Below are positions 45,616-57,190 of a stretch of 64,000 bases of DNA, one piece after another (positions within the stretch are counted from its first letter, which is position 1; every line of letters begins with the position of its first letter). The position numbers and the translations under genes are program-made. The notes beneath the pieces were generated by a model. That model was not told the DNA's origin and did no database searches. It was given only the letters and a program-made list of their open reading frames with translations. The stretch comes from Cyclospora cayetanensis (lineage: Eukaryota; Apicomplexa; Conoidasida; Eucoccidiorida; Eimeriidae), in assembly GCF_002999335.1 (NCBI RefSeq), contig NW_020312086.1:42600-106599 (forward strand). The letters run 5' to 3'.

Positions 45616-48460
45616 CGTTTCTAAGCCCACCACAGGAGCCTTCCGTATACTCTCTGACGCCTGAGCACGCAAGAAAAATAAGGGAAGCGACACAAGGATA
45701 CAGGGAGTGGGGGGGAAAGGGGAGAGGAAGCGCAAAGGCCGTGACTTAAAGGCAGAGCGGCTCCCTCGACGACCCTCTGAACCCCAGTTAAATGCACTAT
45801 AGAAAAGAGAGAATGCATATATAAGGAGATATGGAACGCGAACAAGACATGTAGATGAGCGAGGATGCTTAGAAAGCGTTCTGTTTCCACATCAGTCATT
45901 CAAACTGCGAGCTCTCTCTTTGCAGCTGTATTTAGCAGCCTGTTCGTTTGTACTGCGCACACGATACCGCAGTGCATGGCGTGAGGGCGGCAAGGGTCAG
46001 CCTATGCCGCCACCTCTAAGCAAAAAAGCAGGCCCCTCCTTCTAAAACCACATACAGATTCCACAGACCTTAGCTGTCCTTTTGTGTCTGACTGACGTCC
46101 CATCCGATCCTACTTTACTGCCATTCTATACACAGTGAACTCGCAGGCTGTCTGGTGTATAAACCACAGCGCTCGTTGGTTCTGTTGATTTGCTTCTAGT
46201 GCAAAACCGTCGAGGGGGATTTCCACAGGGGAAGCGGGATACCTAGATCTCCGTGTTATGTCCGCTAAGGCTCTTCAAGTCAGTCGGTTCTTGATTAATA
46301 ATAAATAAAATATCAATCAGCAAGGAAAAAAGACTTGCCCCCGAAATCTGACGGATTGACACCTTGCATGTCGGCAGCGGGTGGTACAAGCATTCAGCGC
46401 AGAGAATGAAAGCGCGCCGAGTACAAGCAGAAAAAGGTTGAGCGGATATTATAAAGGAGCTAAAAACACGATAACCTACACTTAAAGAGAATGATATCTG
46501 CAACTATAGTATCGAAAGTTATGACACTGCCTACTTGATGCAGAGTTCTGCGCCGCTCTTCTCAATTAGCCTCTGCCTTTGTTAGCTGGTTTTATATACT
46601 CACTTTGGACTTAGAGAACACGCAGCCCCGATGAGTTCCCTCTGTGCTCCCTTTCACCTTGGGCTTCTTCACTGCAAACAGCTTTCTATGCTACCGTGAA
46701 ACAGTCTGTGCAACGAATACTCTCGTGGGGTGTATGCACAGAGGTAGACCATAGTGTGGGGCTTTGATAAAAACTTTTGCAAGGCTCCTTTAAAACTACA
46801 GATGCAAACTAGCCATGGAAGCACAGTGTCCACTGGGTTTGGGGGAGGGTAGGATTCGAAATGCATTTACGGAAGCATGGCATTTCAACTGCTTGAAGCT
46901 CTCACATCGGCTGAATAATCTCCGATTAAGCATCTCCTTATCAGCTGGACGTGACTCCGACCTCCCCACGATCGGAAGCACCTAAACATAGCCAGGCCTT
47001 TCTCGATCTTCAAGTAATTGGGGCCTTTTCCGGATGCACTTGGCGGCAACAAGCAATTATAAGATGCAAATACTACGATTTTACTGGGCACTAGTACTTA
47101 TTTTCAGCGAAGTTTGCGGTACACAAAACCTTGCCTCCCCGTATTCTGTAAGGCTCCCCCTGAAATATCTTAAAGGAGATTTTAGCTCCAGAATCAATAC
47201 AAATACAACTCAGACATATTGGCTGTTCCCCAAGAAACAACCGCCTTTCGCTGCACGTGACCATGAGAGTTCCGGCAGGAGAGAAGAGGGACAGCGGGGG
47301 TGCGCGTAGCTGTACTCCCTTGAAGCACCGAACACTAACAGCTAGTTGCACATGGCATCTACAGACCCAGCACAACGCTGCATCGTGCTGTATCGAGCAA
47401 ACAGAGCTTTGCAATCAACACGATGTAAGAGCAAAGAGTCAGTTGCTCAATTAGTCGGTAATTCTTAGTTGAAGCATGAACAGCTTAAAGGGGAATATTG
47501 AGTGAACCTCAGCCCGCTATATCCCCCGCCTCAATCCACAACACAAGCCTTCGTGATCCATCGCTAAACATGTAGCGTAAGTGCATGAGGACGTAAAAAG
47601 AACCGTCTAATGGCTACTTCCCAGGTAGGCGGAACTGAAAAATAGTGCGAACGAGAAAATCAGATGTGTGCGTCATCCTTTAAACTGGAATGAGCGCGGG
47701 TAAAGCAACGAACGCCAGTCCACAAAGGACGGGGAAACGGTCCAACATGACCGCGGTGGTGCGATGTCCAGCTGTCGGCAAAGAACGGAACTTTGTGAGC
47801 ATCCTGTTATGGGAAAACACACGGCAATGCAAATGTGTGAAGACAGTCCGAATGCACACTGGCACAGCAGTGGTTTCGCCTTAGGAAGCAGTCTTTGCAT
47901 GCAGATACAGTGGTGCATGTGCATGCTTGATCGCACAGCCTTAGAAAGCGCACAAAGAAGAATGTAGAGGCAGCACCCCTGAGAGTGCCTGTGCATACGT
48001 CCGAGTGTACAGAACACCTTAAGAGTAACGGCCAACAAGTGTAGAAGCATGCACAGATGCAGGTAGCTACTTTAGGGAGAGCATGCGCTAGGGACCCAAA
48101 TTGAAAGGAATGTAAGGAATATAGTCCTTGGCAACTAGCGATGATAGTCGAATAGAGTCGCGAATTCTCCCGCAGGAAATGGAACGCGGACCTGCTCCTC
48201 CGTCAATTACTGAGCTTGGCGGTCCCCCCTCCCATTTCCCAAGAAACTACCGTCTAATATGTCCTCGGCGCTCAGTAGTCCTGAAGTTGACCATATCTAC
48301 GGCTCCCAGTGAAATTCTCGGCTTCTGGTCGGGTTATTTGTTTGCGTGGCAATGTTTTTCAATAATTAGGCGAACTCTGAAGCTTCTTTGGAAAGCCCCT
48401 ATCGATTGATCATCGGCACTTCCAGCTTTTAGGGAAATCTATTAAGTACGGGAGCGCATG
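45616..48460. other. Long intergenic region between thymidylate kinase and retroelement copy 2
   Basis: No gene is supported. It should hold the thymidylate kinase promoter at the left. The composition is balanced with no CAG or GA runs. Copy B of a possible decayed repeat is at 47170-47420. The right end, from about 48100, may belong to the retroelement flank. Confidence 0.4.
47170..47420 (+). repeat. Possible decayed dispersed repeat, copy B
   Basis: Resembles 41880-42080 on the left and 51830-51990 on the right (ctgtatcgagcaaacagag here versus ctgtatcgagctaacagaa there, each followed by a tgcaat block). Three diverged direct copies would suggest an old dispersed repeat or solo LTRs, but this was judged by eye. 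Confidence 0.35.
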
Positions 48461-51420
48461 TTTTAATGAAACATCTTAAATGGTCCTAGCCACCTGGCCA
48501 AGAGGTTTTTCGTGCTGTCATCTTCAAATGCAACTTGTAAAGCTTGCCTTTGCGCCAAGCTCAAACCTGGAGGCTCGAAACACACAGTCGACCGCCGCGT
48601 ATCACAGTTCCCTGTTCGTCGCATTTTAGCTTTGCGCATACAGTTGCGTGCACTAGCCAGGTGTTCGTTGATTTGGTCCGCTGGAAAAAGTGCCTGCCAA
48701 CCAAGGCCAAACGGTCAAAGGTCGGGGTCAGAGAGGGGCTTCTCGGTAGAGACCAGGCGTGCGAGGACCCAACGGATAGAAGAACGGACTGTTGTATAAA
48801 AGTCCAGTCAGAACAAGAAAAACATCAAGCCCACCAAGCTAGATTTTTGCGACCATGAATTTGCAAATACAGTATAAAGAGTGGGATTGGCGCTCTGGTT
48901 CTGTTTATCTGCCTTACGGAGGTTTGTAGTGGTCATGCATAGTATCAATATTGCGTGGGCGGTCCTACACACATGCCAAGACACGCCTTTAAACTTCGGG
49001 TCGCTATTCGGAATGATAGTCTTGGAACATTAGCGGAGCTTTCAAATATGAGTCACGAATAAGTGAGCAACGTCTGGAGCCGTGCCAGGGCTGGAGCAAA
49101 GGCTGAAATGGGCATATGTGCTGCCAACAACGACGCAAGTCACACACTTGATCTTCATTAGTCTAACACGAAACTCCAGAGTTCGATCAGTCCAGGTCTT
49201 CGCAGATATCAGACAGGCTATGCAAAAGGCCTGGCCTGAAAGCGTTTCGCAACTTCAGCTGCTGACAATCTAAGCATGATAATGCATACTCCTTGCCTGC
49301 AAGACACATTCAACCCACCAAAAATACTAAGGGAACTTTTCTAATGTAATGTAGATCCCACTATGGCTCGAAGGAAAACGGTCTGTGCGATTCGCAGAGC
49401 AGCCCTGAGTAGCAAAGCCACAATGTACAAGCAACGGAATCCCTGCTTTGTTTTGAATCCCAGCAAAGCGACCTTAGCACTACAGCTGCTCACTCTTTTG
49501 ACATTCTAAATCCTGGCGATGCATGGGTGCCAAAAGCACAACCCGCACCTAATTTTGATGGAAACCGCATAACACTGCACACAAGAGTCGGTTCTGTGTA
49601 GAAAGGTGACGCGATCGGGCATCACGAGTGAGTGCCGGCGACCACGTCAGTGATGCCTTCGACGCAATTCACTTTAAAGCCGTATTGCAACAGACACTCA
49701 AGCCCACGAAGCACTCTGGGTTCCCAAGTACTGAACATTTCTTATAAGGTACACCGAAACCTGATAATTGGTCTGAATAACAGGATGACACCGCTTTAAC
49801 AGTGACAACATTTTTCACGCCCTGCTACAGCGCATTGTATTTCATGTTCCCGCTGTGAATACCGCTGCTCGGTTCCGGTAAAGGGATGAAATTGGCAAGC
49901 AATATTGGTGCTTTGAAGGACCTGTAGGCTGTTGGGAGAGGGTAGTCCCACCATCACATTATTAAAGTCTGTTGTTACGAAGATGTGATGCTTATTATTG
50001 GGCAGTAAAAGCACTGGCGGACATAAAAGGCGGTCTAATAGCGTCCTTGCTGCAATATCAGCCTACTCTGTCCAGGTTACAGACTGCGTTTTCTTGTACA
50101 GATCGATAAAAGGAGCAGCGATCCAAGCAAATTCAGCAACAAAATTATGATAATGAGCTGGAAAACCATATAGCGTCTCATCGTCCTTGCGGATGGGTAA
50201 AGGTGAAGGCCATGCATGTCTAAAATTTTGTCATGGTGCACCGACAAAGATGTCACGAACCATGCTAATGGGAGCCAACTTCGACTTGCAGTAGCGTCTA
50301 AATGCGGCAGCCTCGTCAGAACCTTTGCATTCTGTTGTTACTCAGCAGGCCTGAGGCTTAGAGGCTGCGCTAACGAGTAAAAGGGTTAGCTGGACTTCTG
50401 CGCCGTCTCTTCAGAAAACACTTTCACTTCACATTTACTGCGACATAGTATTTGCGATTCTTGACAGTTAGCTGTGTCTTTTATCAGGGGACAAATGCCC
50501 GGTAATGGTTCTCCAACTGCTGTTCCATCCTCTGTATTCCCCTTCGCTGCGCCGCTGCCTGTGTGGGGACTTTCCGTTTCCCTGATGCGAACTGTTTGCT
50601 TGCCAGTCAGCGTGCTTCCGATGGACCTAGCTCTGTTTTTCAAGTCCTATGGCTTTTTGAATGCGCTTAGTTCCGGATTGTATGACCCGTTTCCGACATT
50701 GTAACCAAGTGCGAGGTGGGGGAGCCTTCTGGGGCCACCGTTTAGGGCCGCAGATTTCTTGAGGCAGTTCTTCCTCGTTCGTTCGGGTGTAGGCCAGGAT
50801 TGCTGAACAAAGTCCCGACATCCATGGCTTCTAAATCCCGAATCGACTCTTCGAGTCCACACAAAGAGGCAGGGGTTGCACTTCGCTTTCTGTAGAAACT
50901 TCCAGTACTTCACTATTTCGAGAAGCTCCACCAGCCAACTGGTTATTCGCTAAGTCACTGCCCATACTGCGGCCACGTGCAATAGTATTTCGGAGAGCAC
51001 CGACATAAACGATTGCTAAAGCATCTTTTCGTCTCCTTCATGGCTCTTGGGGATCCAAAATCCATATTTCTCGATATTCTAGTGTATTGGTGGAATCCTC
51101 TGCTATAGCATTTTACTTGTCCTAAAACCTGCTTTGAGGCTAATCGTGGGAGTAGCCGATAATTCAGGGAGTATATGAGGGGTTAAACTGTAGTACGCAC
51201 TGCGGGCATGCGACTTCCTCTGCATGAATATGGCCACCACTAAAGTGACTTGCACTCCTATGGACATGCCGCAAATGCGCTTGTTTTTCTTTATGTGCGA
51301 GGCACAGGACGATCATATCTCCGACCGACGTATGAACTCTCGAGTTTGTGCCAACCAACCGAGTCGTCATACTTTTCTGGTCTGCAGAACTTCATTCACA
51401 CATCCATAAACATTGTATTG
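48460..51420 (-). mobile_element. Decayed Ty3/gypsy-like retrotransposon, copy 2
   Basis: Minus-strand remnant with pieces in the right order for Ty3/gypsy pol. From high to low coordinates: a reverse transcriptase end (HYHNFVAEFAWIAAPFIDLY near 50160-50100), the start of RNase H (PPVLLLPNNKHHIFVTTDFN near 50030-49965, then QRYSQREHEIQCAV), the end of RNase H (LRGLECLLQYGFKVNCVEG near 49710-49650) and the GPF module of integrase (LLARWLGPFKM near 48510-48475). Stops and frame breaks occur throughout. The catalytic core of reverse transcriptase is missing, so the copy is dead. 49060-49845 and 50890-51110 match copy 1 in inverse orientation. A Cys/His-rich bit near 50880-50820 may be a trace of a gag zinc knuckle, weakly supported. 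No LTR pair was identified. Confidence 0.65.
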
Positions 51421-52895
51421 GTGACAACTTATGCCTGTCCACCAGCGTGAGGCTAATTCGTTCACATGCATTTACAGGCTAGCCTCTGCCACCTGAACAC
51501 GCTTTACGCCATATTCAACTTCCATCGCCAGACCAGATTGTTGACAAATAAAATACGATTACTGAGTACGAGACAGCCTGATCAAAAGCAGATACTGGTT
51601 GTGTAGAGAAGCCAGGCATTCGGCTATATCAGCATCCACACCTTAGTCTGTTGGGGAATTAAATGTATCGAACCATGCGGGGCCTCCAACATCAACCCTT
51701 CATCCAAGATCTCCGTACAAATGATGCTCGAATCCGATGTATACAAACTGAGTAGGAAGTTACTGGGGTTTTCCACTCACACGGACTGCCTCAATCTCAT
51801 GTCTGCACCACTCTTGGTCGGATATGAGAGGAATGGGACAGTGAGGGTGTGTTTTGCTGAATCTTGAAGCGCTCCGAGCACTCAAAGCTAGTTTCATTCA
51901 GCATCTAGTGCAGACGCACACAACATTGCGTCTTTCTGTATCGAGCTAACAGAACTGTGCAATAAATAAGATATAAGAAGTATCAAGCCAATTAGGCAGT
52001 TGGTTTCTAGGTTTTAATGAATGTAACTGGTACAGTAGAAAATCTTTCAGTATATGTTTGCCCGTTGCATGTACCGTTGAATCCATGTACAAAGTGCTAC
52101 AACGACACGAATGGTTAATGCACAATTTTCGAGAATAACCAAGTAGAGCAGTTACATGGGGACTCTGAACCTCAGACGACATGTTTTTGTCGCTATCGTG
52201 CTCCTGCTTGATTACACCAACAGGAGAGAGTGTAGAAGCAGCAAAAAGCCGCGTGTGCGAGCGTAAAACTCTAACCGATTTCGGGAAGGAGAGCCAGCTG
52301 CGTATGTTGCAAGGATACGACAGCCATTAATATACTTTGATGCTAGACAAGGGACTGGAAAGTGCCAAAAGAGGGTGTCGGGGTGTGGGGCGTTCGTTGC
52401 TGTTTGGCTTTGGCATCATGGAGTGCTGCAGGCTCCACGCTTCCCCTGTGCAGGGGGTTTTCCCCCTATCAAGTCTTTGCGTAATTGCTTATTCTGTGCA
52501 AAAGTTTGCGGCATCAGGCGTTTCAATTAGTTTAAGGTACTTTTTGACAAATCGGTAGTGAACGGGCACGACGCCAGTCCAGCGCATGAATGAGCCCACT
52601 GCGCGCTTCATCTCGCTCTCTATGCCCATTCCAAGCCTAGTCCTTCTTTTGTAGTTCTTGGCCTGATAGTATCTCTTAAAGGGTGTACTCTTTTCTGGCA
52701 TTGCTTGCCACGCTCTCTTCGGGGCATGCGCTTTGCCTTTCCCGTTCTTGGCCCCGTAAGCGCACCATTGCATGGCAACACCTTGCGGTTCTTCACCGCG
52801 GGGTCTCGGATACTGGGGCTTTTCCTTTGCTCTCTCTTCCATCTGCCGCTTCCTATTGAGTGTCTTCGCGCTGAAGGCGCGTTAAAGGCTCCAAG
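51421..52895. other. Intergenic region upstream of the transporter
   Basis: Holds copy C of a possible decayed repeat (51700-51990). The last few hundred bases should carry the promoter and 5' UTR of the FNT gene. An open minus-strand frame (52842-52489) has no family motif. Confidence 0.35.
51700..51990 (+). repeat. Possible decayed dispersed repeat, copy C
   Basis: Best match to 47290-47420: a gggacag..ggg block, a cttgaagc block, then ctgtatcgagctaacagaac. Divergence is high. Confidence 0.3.
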
Positions 52896-54017
52896 ATGGT
52901 AACCACCGCCTCTCCGGATACTTATCATCGGGTGATAGAGTATGGCTTGCGGAAAACCTCGCTGCGGTTCGACCGTCTGTTGTTACAGGCCTTCATGGCT
53001 GGGGTGTACATTGGCCTGGCTGGCCAAGCGTGCAACATGTTTGCCGGGGGCATGCCAACCGACCCTACAGACACGCGGGCAGTCTCGAAGACGATGCAGA
53101 AGTTCATGTATGCCTCGATTTTCCCAACGGCCTTCATTGCAATCATTTTCACAGGGGCAGAGCTCTTCACGGGGAACACGATGACCATGTTGATCTGCTT
53201 GATCGAGCGTCGCATCACATTCTTGCACTTGGTGATAAACTGGGTGGGGTCGTTCATTGGCAACTGGGCTGGGGCCCTCTTTGGTGCGTATTTCCTTTCG
53301 TATCTCCCGGGTGGCTACGATCAGGAGCCCCTTTATAGCTACATGTGCTATGTGCAGCACGCGAAGGTTAGCTATGGATTTGGCCAGTGCTTTTTGAGGG
53401 GCATTGGCTGCAACGCCCTAGTGTGCCTTGCCGTTTGGAATGTAACGGCTTGCGATGATCCGGCGAGTAAGATTTTGTCCCTGTGGTTCCCCATTGTTTC
53501 GTTTTGTGTCGCTGGTTACGAGCACATCATTGCTAATTTTTATACCCTGCAGCTGACGCTCATGATGGGCTGCCCCGAGTCTGTGGGCACTGTCGTGGTA
53601 CAAAATTTCATACCGACATTCTTGGGTAACATGGTGGGGGGATGCGTGCTCATCGGAGCCGTCTACTGGTATAACTTTTACCCCATCGAGGAAGTCGGCA
53701 ACAAGCATGTCACAATGGGGCCTGGTGGTTTCACAGGAGATGGGGAAAACGAGTTCCCAATCTCGAGGGTACACTCAAGGGCTTCCGTTTCGCCATCCAT
53801 TATCGGGTTGGGGGCGAAGCAGAGCACCGCATTTGGAGGGGCCCCTTCGCAGACGCAATGGGCAAACTTTGACCACGCAAGGACCCACTCTGAAAGCATG
53901 AGCAACGTGGGGAGTGCAGCTGGAGGCGTGGCAGCAACCGGAGGGGCCTTCCGCACTTCCGTCTTCCCCAAGCCCAAAAGCGATCACGGGGACGATCCCC
54001 CCCAGCCTGCACCCTAG
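52896..54017 (+). CDS. FNT: Formate/nitrite transporter family, likely lactate/H+ symporter
   Basis: A single exon of 373 codons. The FNT fold is complete: helix 1 with [15 protein letters not shown], the first half-helix motif [10 protein letters not shown] (residues 87-96), [16 protein letters not shown], Lys157 in the extended loop, [13 protein letters not shown] (169-181), and the second half with [11 protein letters not shown], whose His210 is the conserved central His of the channel. It is followed by [10 protein letters not shown]. In malaria parasites and Toxoplasma this family exports lactate with protons across the plasma membrane, and that role is inferred here. The last 110 residues are a cytoplasmic tail, rich in Gly, Ser and Pro, without known motifs. 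The start ATG at 52896 fits the family N-terminus ([20 protein letters not shown]). No splice site is needed, unusual in this intron-rich window. Confidence 0.9.
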   Translation: MVTTASPDTYHRVIEYGLRKTSLRFDRLLLQAFMAGVYIGLAGQACNMFAGGMPTDPTDTRAVSKTMQKFMYASIFPTAFIAIIFTGAELFTGNTMTMLICLIERRITFLHLVINWVGSFIGNWAGALFGAYFLSYLPGGYDQEPLYSYMCYVQHAKVSYGFGQCFLRGIGCNALVCLAVWNVTACDDPASKILSLWFPIVSFCVAGYEHIIANFYTLQLTLMMGCPESVGTVVVQNFIPTFLGNMVGGCVLIGAVYWYNFYPIEEVGNKHVTMGPGGFTGDGENEFPISRVHSRASVSPSIIGLGAKQSTAFGGAPSQTQWANFDHARTHSESMSNVGSAAGGVAATGGAFRTSVFPKPKSDHGDDPPQPAP

Positions 54018-54796
54018 CTGGAAAAGGAAGAGGGAGGGAGAGGGGGGAGAAGGGAGCTGGACGGTTATGCGGTAACTTGGCAGTGGCAAGAGCGCCAGCA
54101 TGTGCAGCAGGAGACGGATCGGGAGCCTTACAGCGCCAACAGGCGGGCTTAATTTGCGGCTTACGGGGGCAGCTCGAAGTTGAAAGTTGCGCACTGGCGT
54201 GATTCTGAGTACTTCCTGACCTTTCTCATAGAGTCAGTAGAAGAAAGCCGTCGACATTTGAACCTTCCAACGCTGCAGGAAAGGCAGCTCGGCTGGCCTC
54301 CTCCGCTGTGAGGAAGCTGCTGCATGCCCCTAAGATCGAGCTGTGGGGCCTTGCGGGAAGCGTTTTGTCGCAAAGGGAAGAGTCTGCAGCAGTCAGCTCG
54401 ACAAAGGGATATGAGACTGCCTTTCCGCAGTGTCCATGTCTTCAGCGGTGATAACAGCGGTACACGGAAGGTGGGGGGGGCCCCCATTTACGATGCCTTC
54501 AGCATGGTGAACATCTTGATTGCGCGGGATGCGGTGTTGACGCAAAAACGAGTCAGGACTGCTGGCTTGCGCCGCTATTTCTTTACTGCGAAGCCTCAAA
54601 ACTTTATACCATTTAGCACCTGCATGGTTTAGTGTGTGTATGTGTGTGTATGTATGTGTGCGTATGTTTGTGTGCGTATGTTTGTGTGCGTATGTTTGTG
54701 TATGTATGCATGTGCGTATTATGCATAGTTATACATAGATGTAGTTCTGTGTTTACATGCCTGGGAGTGTTTGGAGATATATATATATATATATAT

Positions 54797-54847
<51 letters not shown>

Positions 54848-57190
54848 GGGGATATTTATGCATTCAGGCAGGCCTTGCCAGTATATGTTTGGTAGTACAC
54901 CTTAAATCTGCACATGCACTCTGTAGTTCTTTGTCCCTGTCCTGCCCACCTTCCTGTACATATGTAGTGAATGAGTGTCCATGCATATACGTATGTACAT
55001 TGTGGCGTATTTCTGCTTATGTGTCTATCAATGCATCTGCATTCATACCTGCGTATGCATTCATGCATGCATATGCATATGCACACATATACATATTATT
55101 TTAGGTGCTTTCGCAGTATTGATACATATTTATATTTCAAGCTCGGTGTCTGTTGTCTCTAAAGAGAGAGCGGCGGGTTTCCATTCAAGTCCGCTTTCTG
55201 CGTCGGCGTTCATACGGATCGCTCTCCACTTCTCTCTAGCAAGTTGTCCACGCCAAGTACGCCTTGACGGCTGGCTTGCGTCTGTCTGCCGTCATGGATA
55301 TCCTCGACACAACTGAAATAGATGCAAAAAGCGGGTAGAAACTGACGTCGCCCTCGGCCTGTGTGCGTCCTCCCGCAGGACACCTGTTTGAGGCAACGGT
55401 CGTGCAAAGGGGGTTTAGAGACAATTAGAGGCGGGGGAGGGGAAGGGAGGCGAGATGGCGAGCAGCAGCGGGAAAAAGAGGCGCTGGAAGAGGCCCCCTA
55501 TGGGCCGGCGCAACTTGCTCATATATAACGTGTCGGTTGCCCTTAGCTTCGCACATGCGAGACGGGCATCTTGAAGAATCGAGCAGTGCTGGGAAGTGTC
55601 AACGGCCTGGGTGTGGATTCGTTCACTGGATTTTGTCTTTTTTCTGTATATGTATGCGTTGTGTGCGTGCAAACCTAACCGTATCCACCGCTCCCCTTTG
55701 AATCCGTGTGTTTTCCTCCATAACGCCGCTCTTCTTGCGGTTGTTCTGTATCTAGACGCATGTCTGTCTGCAGTTGGCTCTGCAAGGACATGCACCTAGA
55801 TGCTCCTGTCCAAACGCACCAGGCCGGGTTGCGCAACTGTTGCCTCGTTGGCGCATGCACGCACGCACCCTCTTCAATCCATCCCATTGAAGCGCTTTCA
55901 TTGCATGCAACTCTCTCCCACATCCCGTATTTCCCTCTCCCTGCCCCTTAAGCTCCATGGATGCGAACCTGCATGCCCGTGTACAGCCCCGCCATGCGCG
56001 CATACAGTCGCCTCGGCAGTGTGGGGGAATACTGCGCTGGCCGCCGCGAGTCGCAAGGCCACATGCCTTATGGGCGGGCGGGGGCCCCTTTGTTAGTGAC
56101 ACTTGACAGCAAAGCATGAGGTGGATTCCTGCGCCCTCCAAGTTTTGTTACAAAGCAGCGCTTGGGAGGCTGTGTGTGGGCAGCACCCGCGCACAAGGGT
56201 GCACTAGTGGCACTTATGCTAACGCGAGAGGGGTAGAAAGCAGATGCGGTCTTCCCGCAAGGAAAGAGCTGACGGACAGATCGTAGAGGGCGACAGCAAG
56301 TTGGAACGGACTTGCCGTGTGCGCCTGCTTGCGACGGTGGCAGGGGTAATGCTGAGTGTGCTGATGCAAAACGGAGTCTCAACTAGCGAGTTGGTGGGAT
56401 AGGAGGAGGATAGCTCTCGTATCACGCGGTTGCTCAACAGGACCGCCGCGATGGCAACGCATAAGGGGATGCGAAATGATATCATGGAGCAGGCTGGAAG
56501 GCTGCCTTCCCATTTGTCGTGGGGGCCTCGCGCACAGGCGCTCGTAGGGTGGTGCCTCGCTACTATTTTCAGCGATTACAGGCATTTTCACGCAGTCACC
56601 GCATAACTTGCGGAGAGCATTTGCCACTTCTCTGGCTGCCCTGCCCTCCATTCCCTCCTCGCGCCGGGCTTTAAAATGCTCGGACAGATGCGATACAGAA
56701 GGGGGCAAAGGATGCACGACCTAGCACAGGAGGCTGGTGGACAGCGTTCAGGGGTGTACAAAGGTTCTAGGCCTACTTTTACGCCTAAATGCTGACGCTA
56801 AGCTCAGACAGACAACGCAACGCGTTGCACGCGTAGGCAAGGCTCTAACAGTCAGCTCTATGTGGCAAACCTTGTCTGGGAGGATCTCATGCGAGTCGAT
56901 ACAGCGAAAAAGACACCTACGCTTTCTATGCAGTCAAGGACCGGGCTACACAGGATGTACAGAAAGTGTTTCAAATTAAAAGGTGCGTCATCTATCTACA
57001 TAGTCCAGGGCTTCGCTGGCCGAATCATAGATTTCCGCATGGGAAGTCTCACTGGAGGGCGGAGTAGGGAGCGGCGGGGGAGTGGTGGTATGTATGGTTC
57101 CTACAGCAGCTCGGTGGCTTACAACAACCTCTCCCAACTACACGGAAAGCCCTCTCTGTAGCGTTCTCGCTTCCCCATTCTCACAGGGTG
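54018..57190. other. Long region between FNT and RPT6, no gene supported
   Basis: About 3.2 kb where the plus-strand FNT and minus-strand RPT6 genes converge. It contains GT-rich and TA microsatellites (54632-54846). A minus-strand frame at 56717-56379 begins MHPLPPSVSHLSEHFKARRE and is helical at first, and a plus-strand frame ends near 57161 (RSRERRGSGGMYGSYSS). Neither has a family match or splice partners, so I do not call them. Confidence 0.35.
54632..54846. repeat. GT/GTAT repeats followed by (TA)n
   Basis: Units like tgtgtgcgtatgtt run from 54632 to about 54720, and a nearly pure TA run covers about 54777-54846. The region is intergenic. Confidence 0.9.

Noticed and set aside
48500..48830. 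Plus-strand Cys motifs resembling a Penelope-like GIY-YIG element
   Set aside because: The minus strand of the same bases reads as the Ty3/gypsy integrase C-terminus with ARWLGPF, which also fits the neighbouring pol pieces; the plus-strand likeness is a coincidence.
49082..49273. 63-codon open frame conserved in both repeat copies (also 31465-31274)
   Set aside because: It runs antisense to the integrase region, and two of the three differences between copies change the amino acid, so the match reflects DNA identity and not a selected protein.
56379..56717. Minus-strand frame with a helical start
   Set aside because: No homology, no splice partners and no low-complexity or motif pattern typical of the real genes here.
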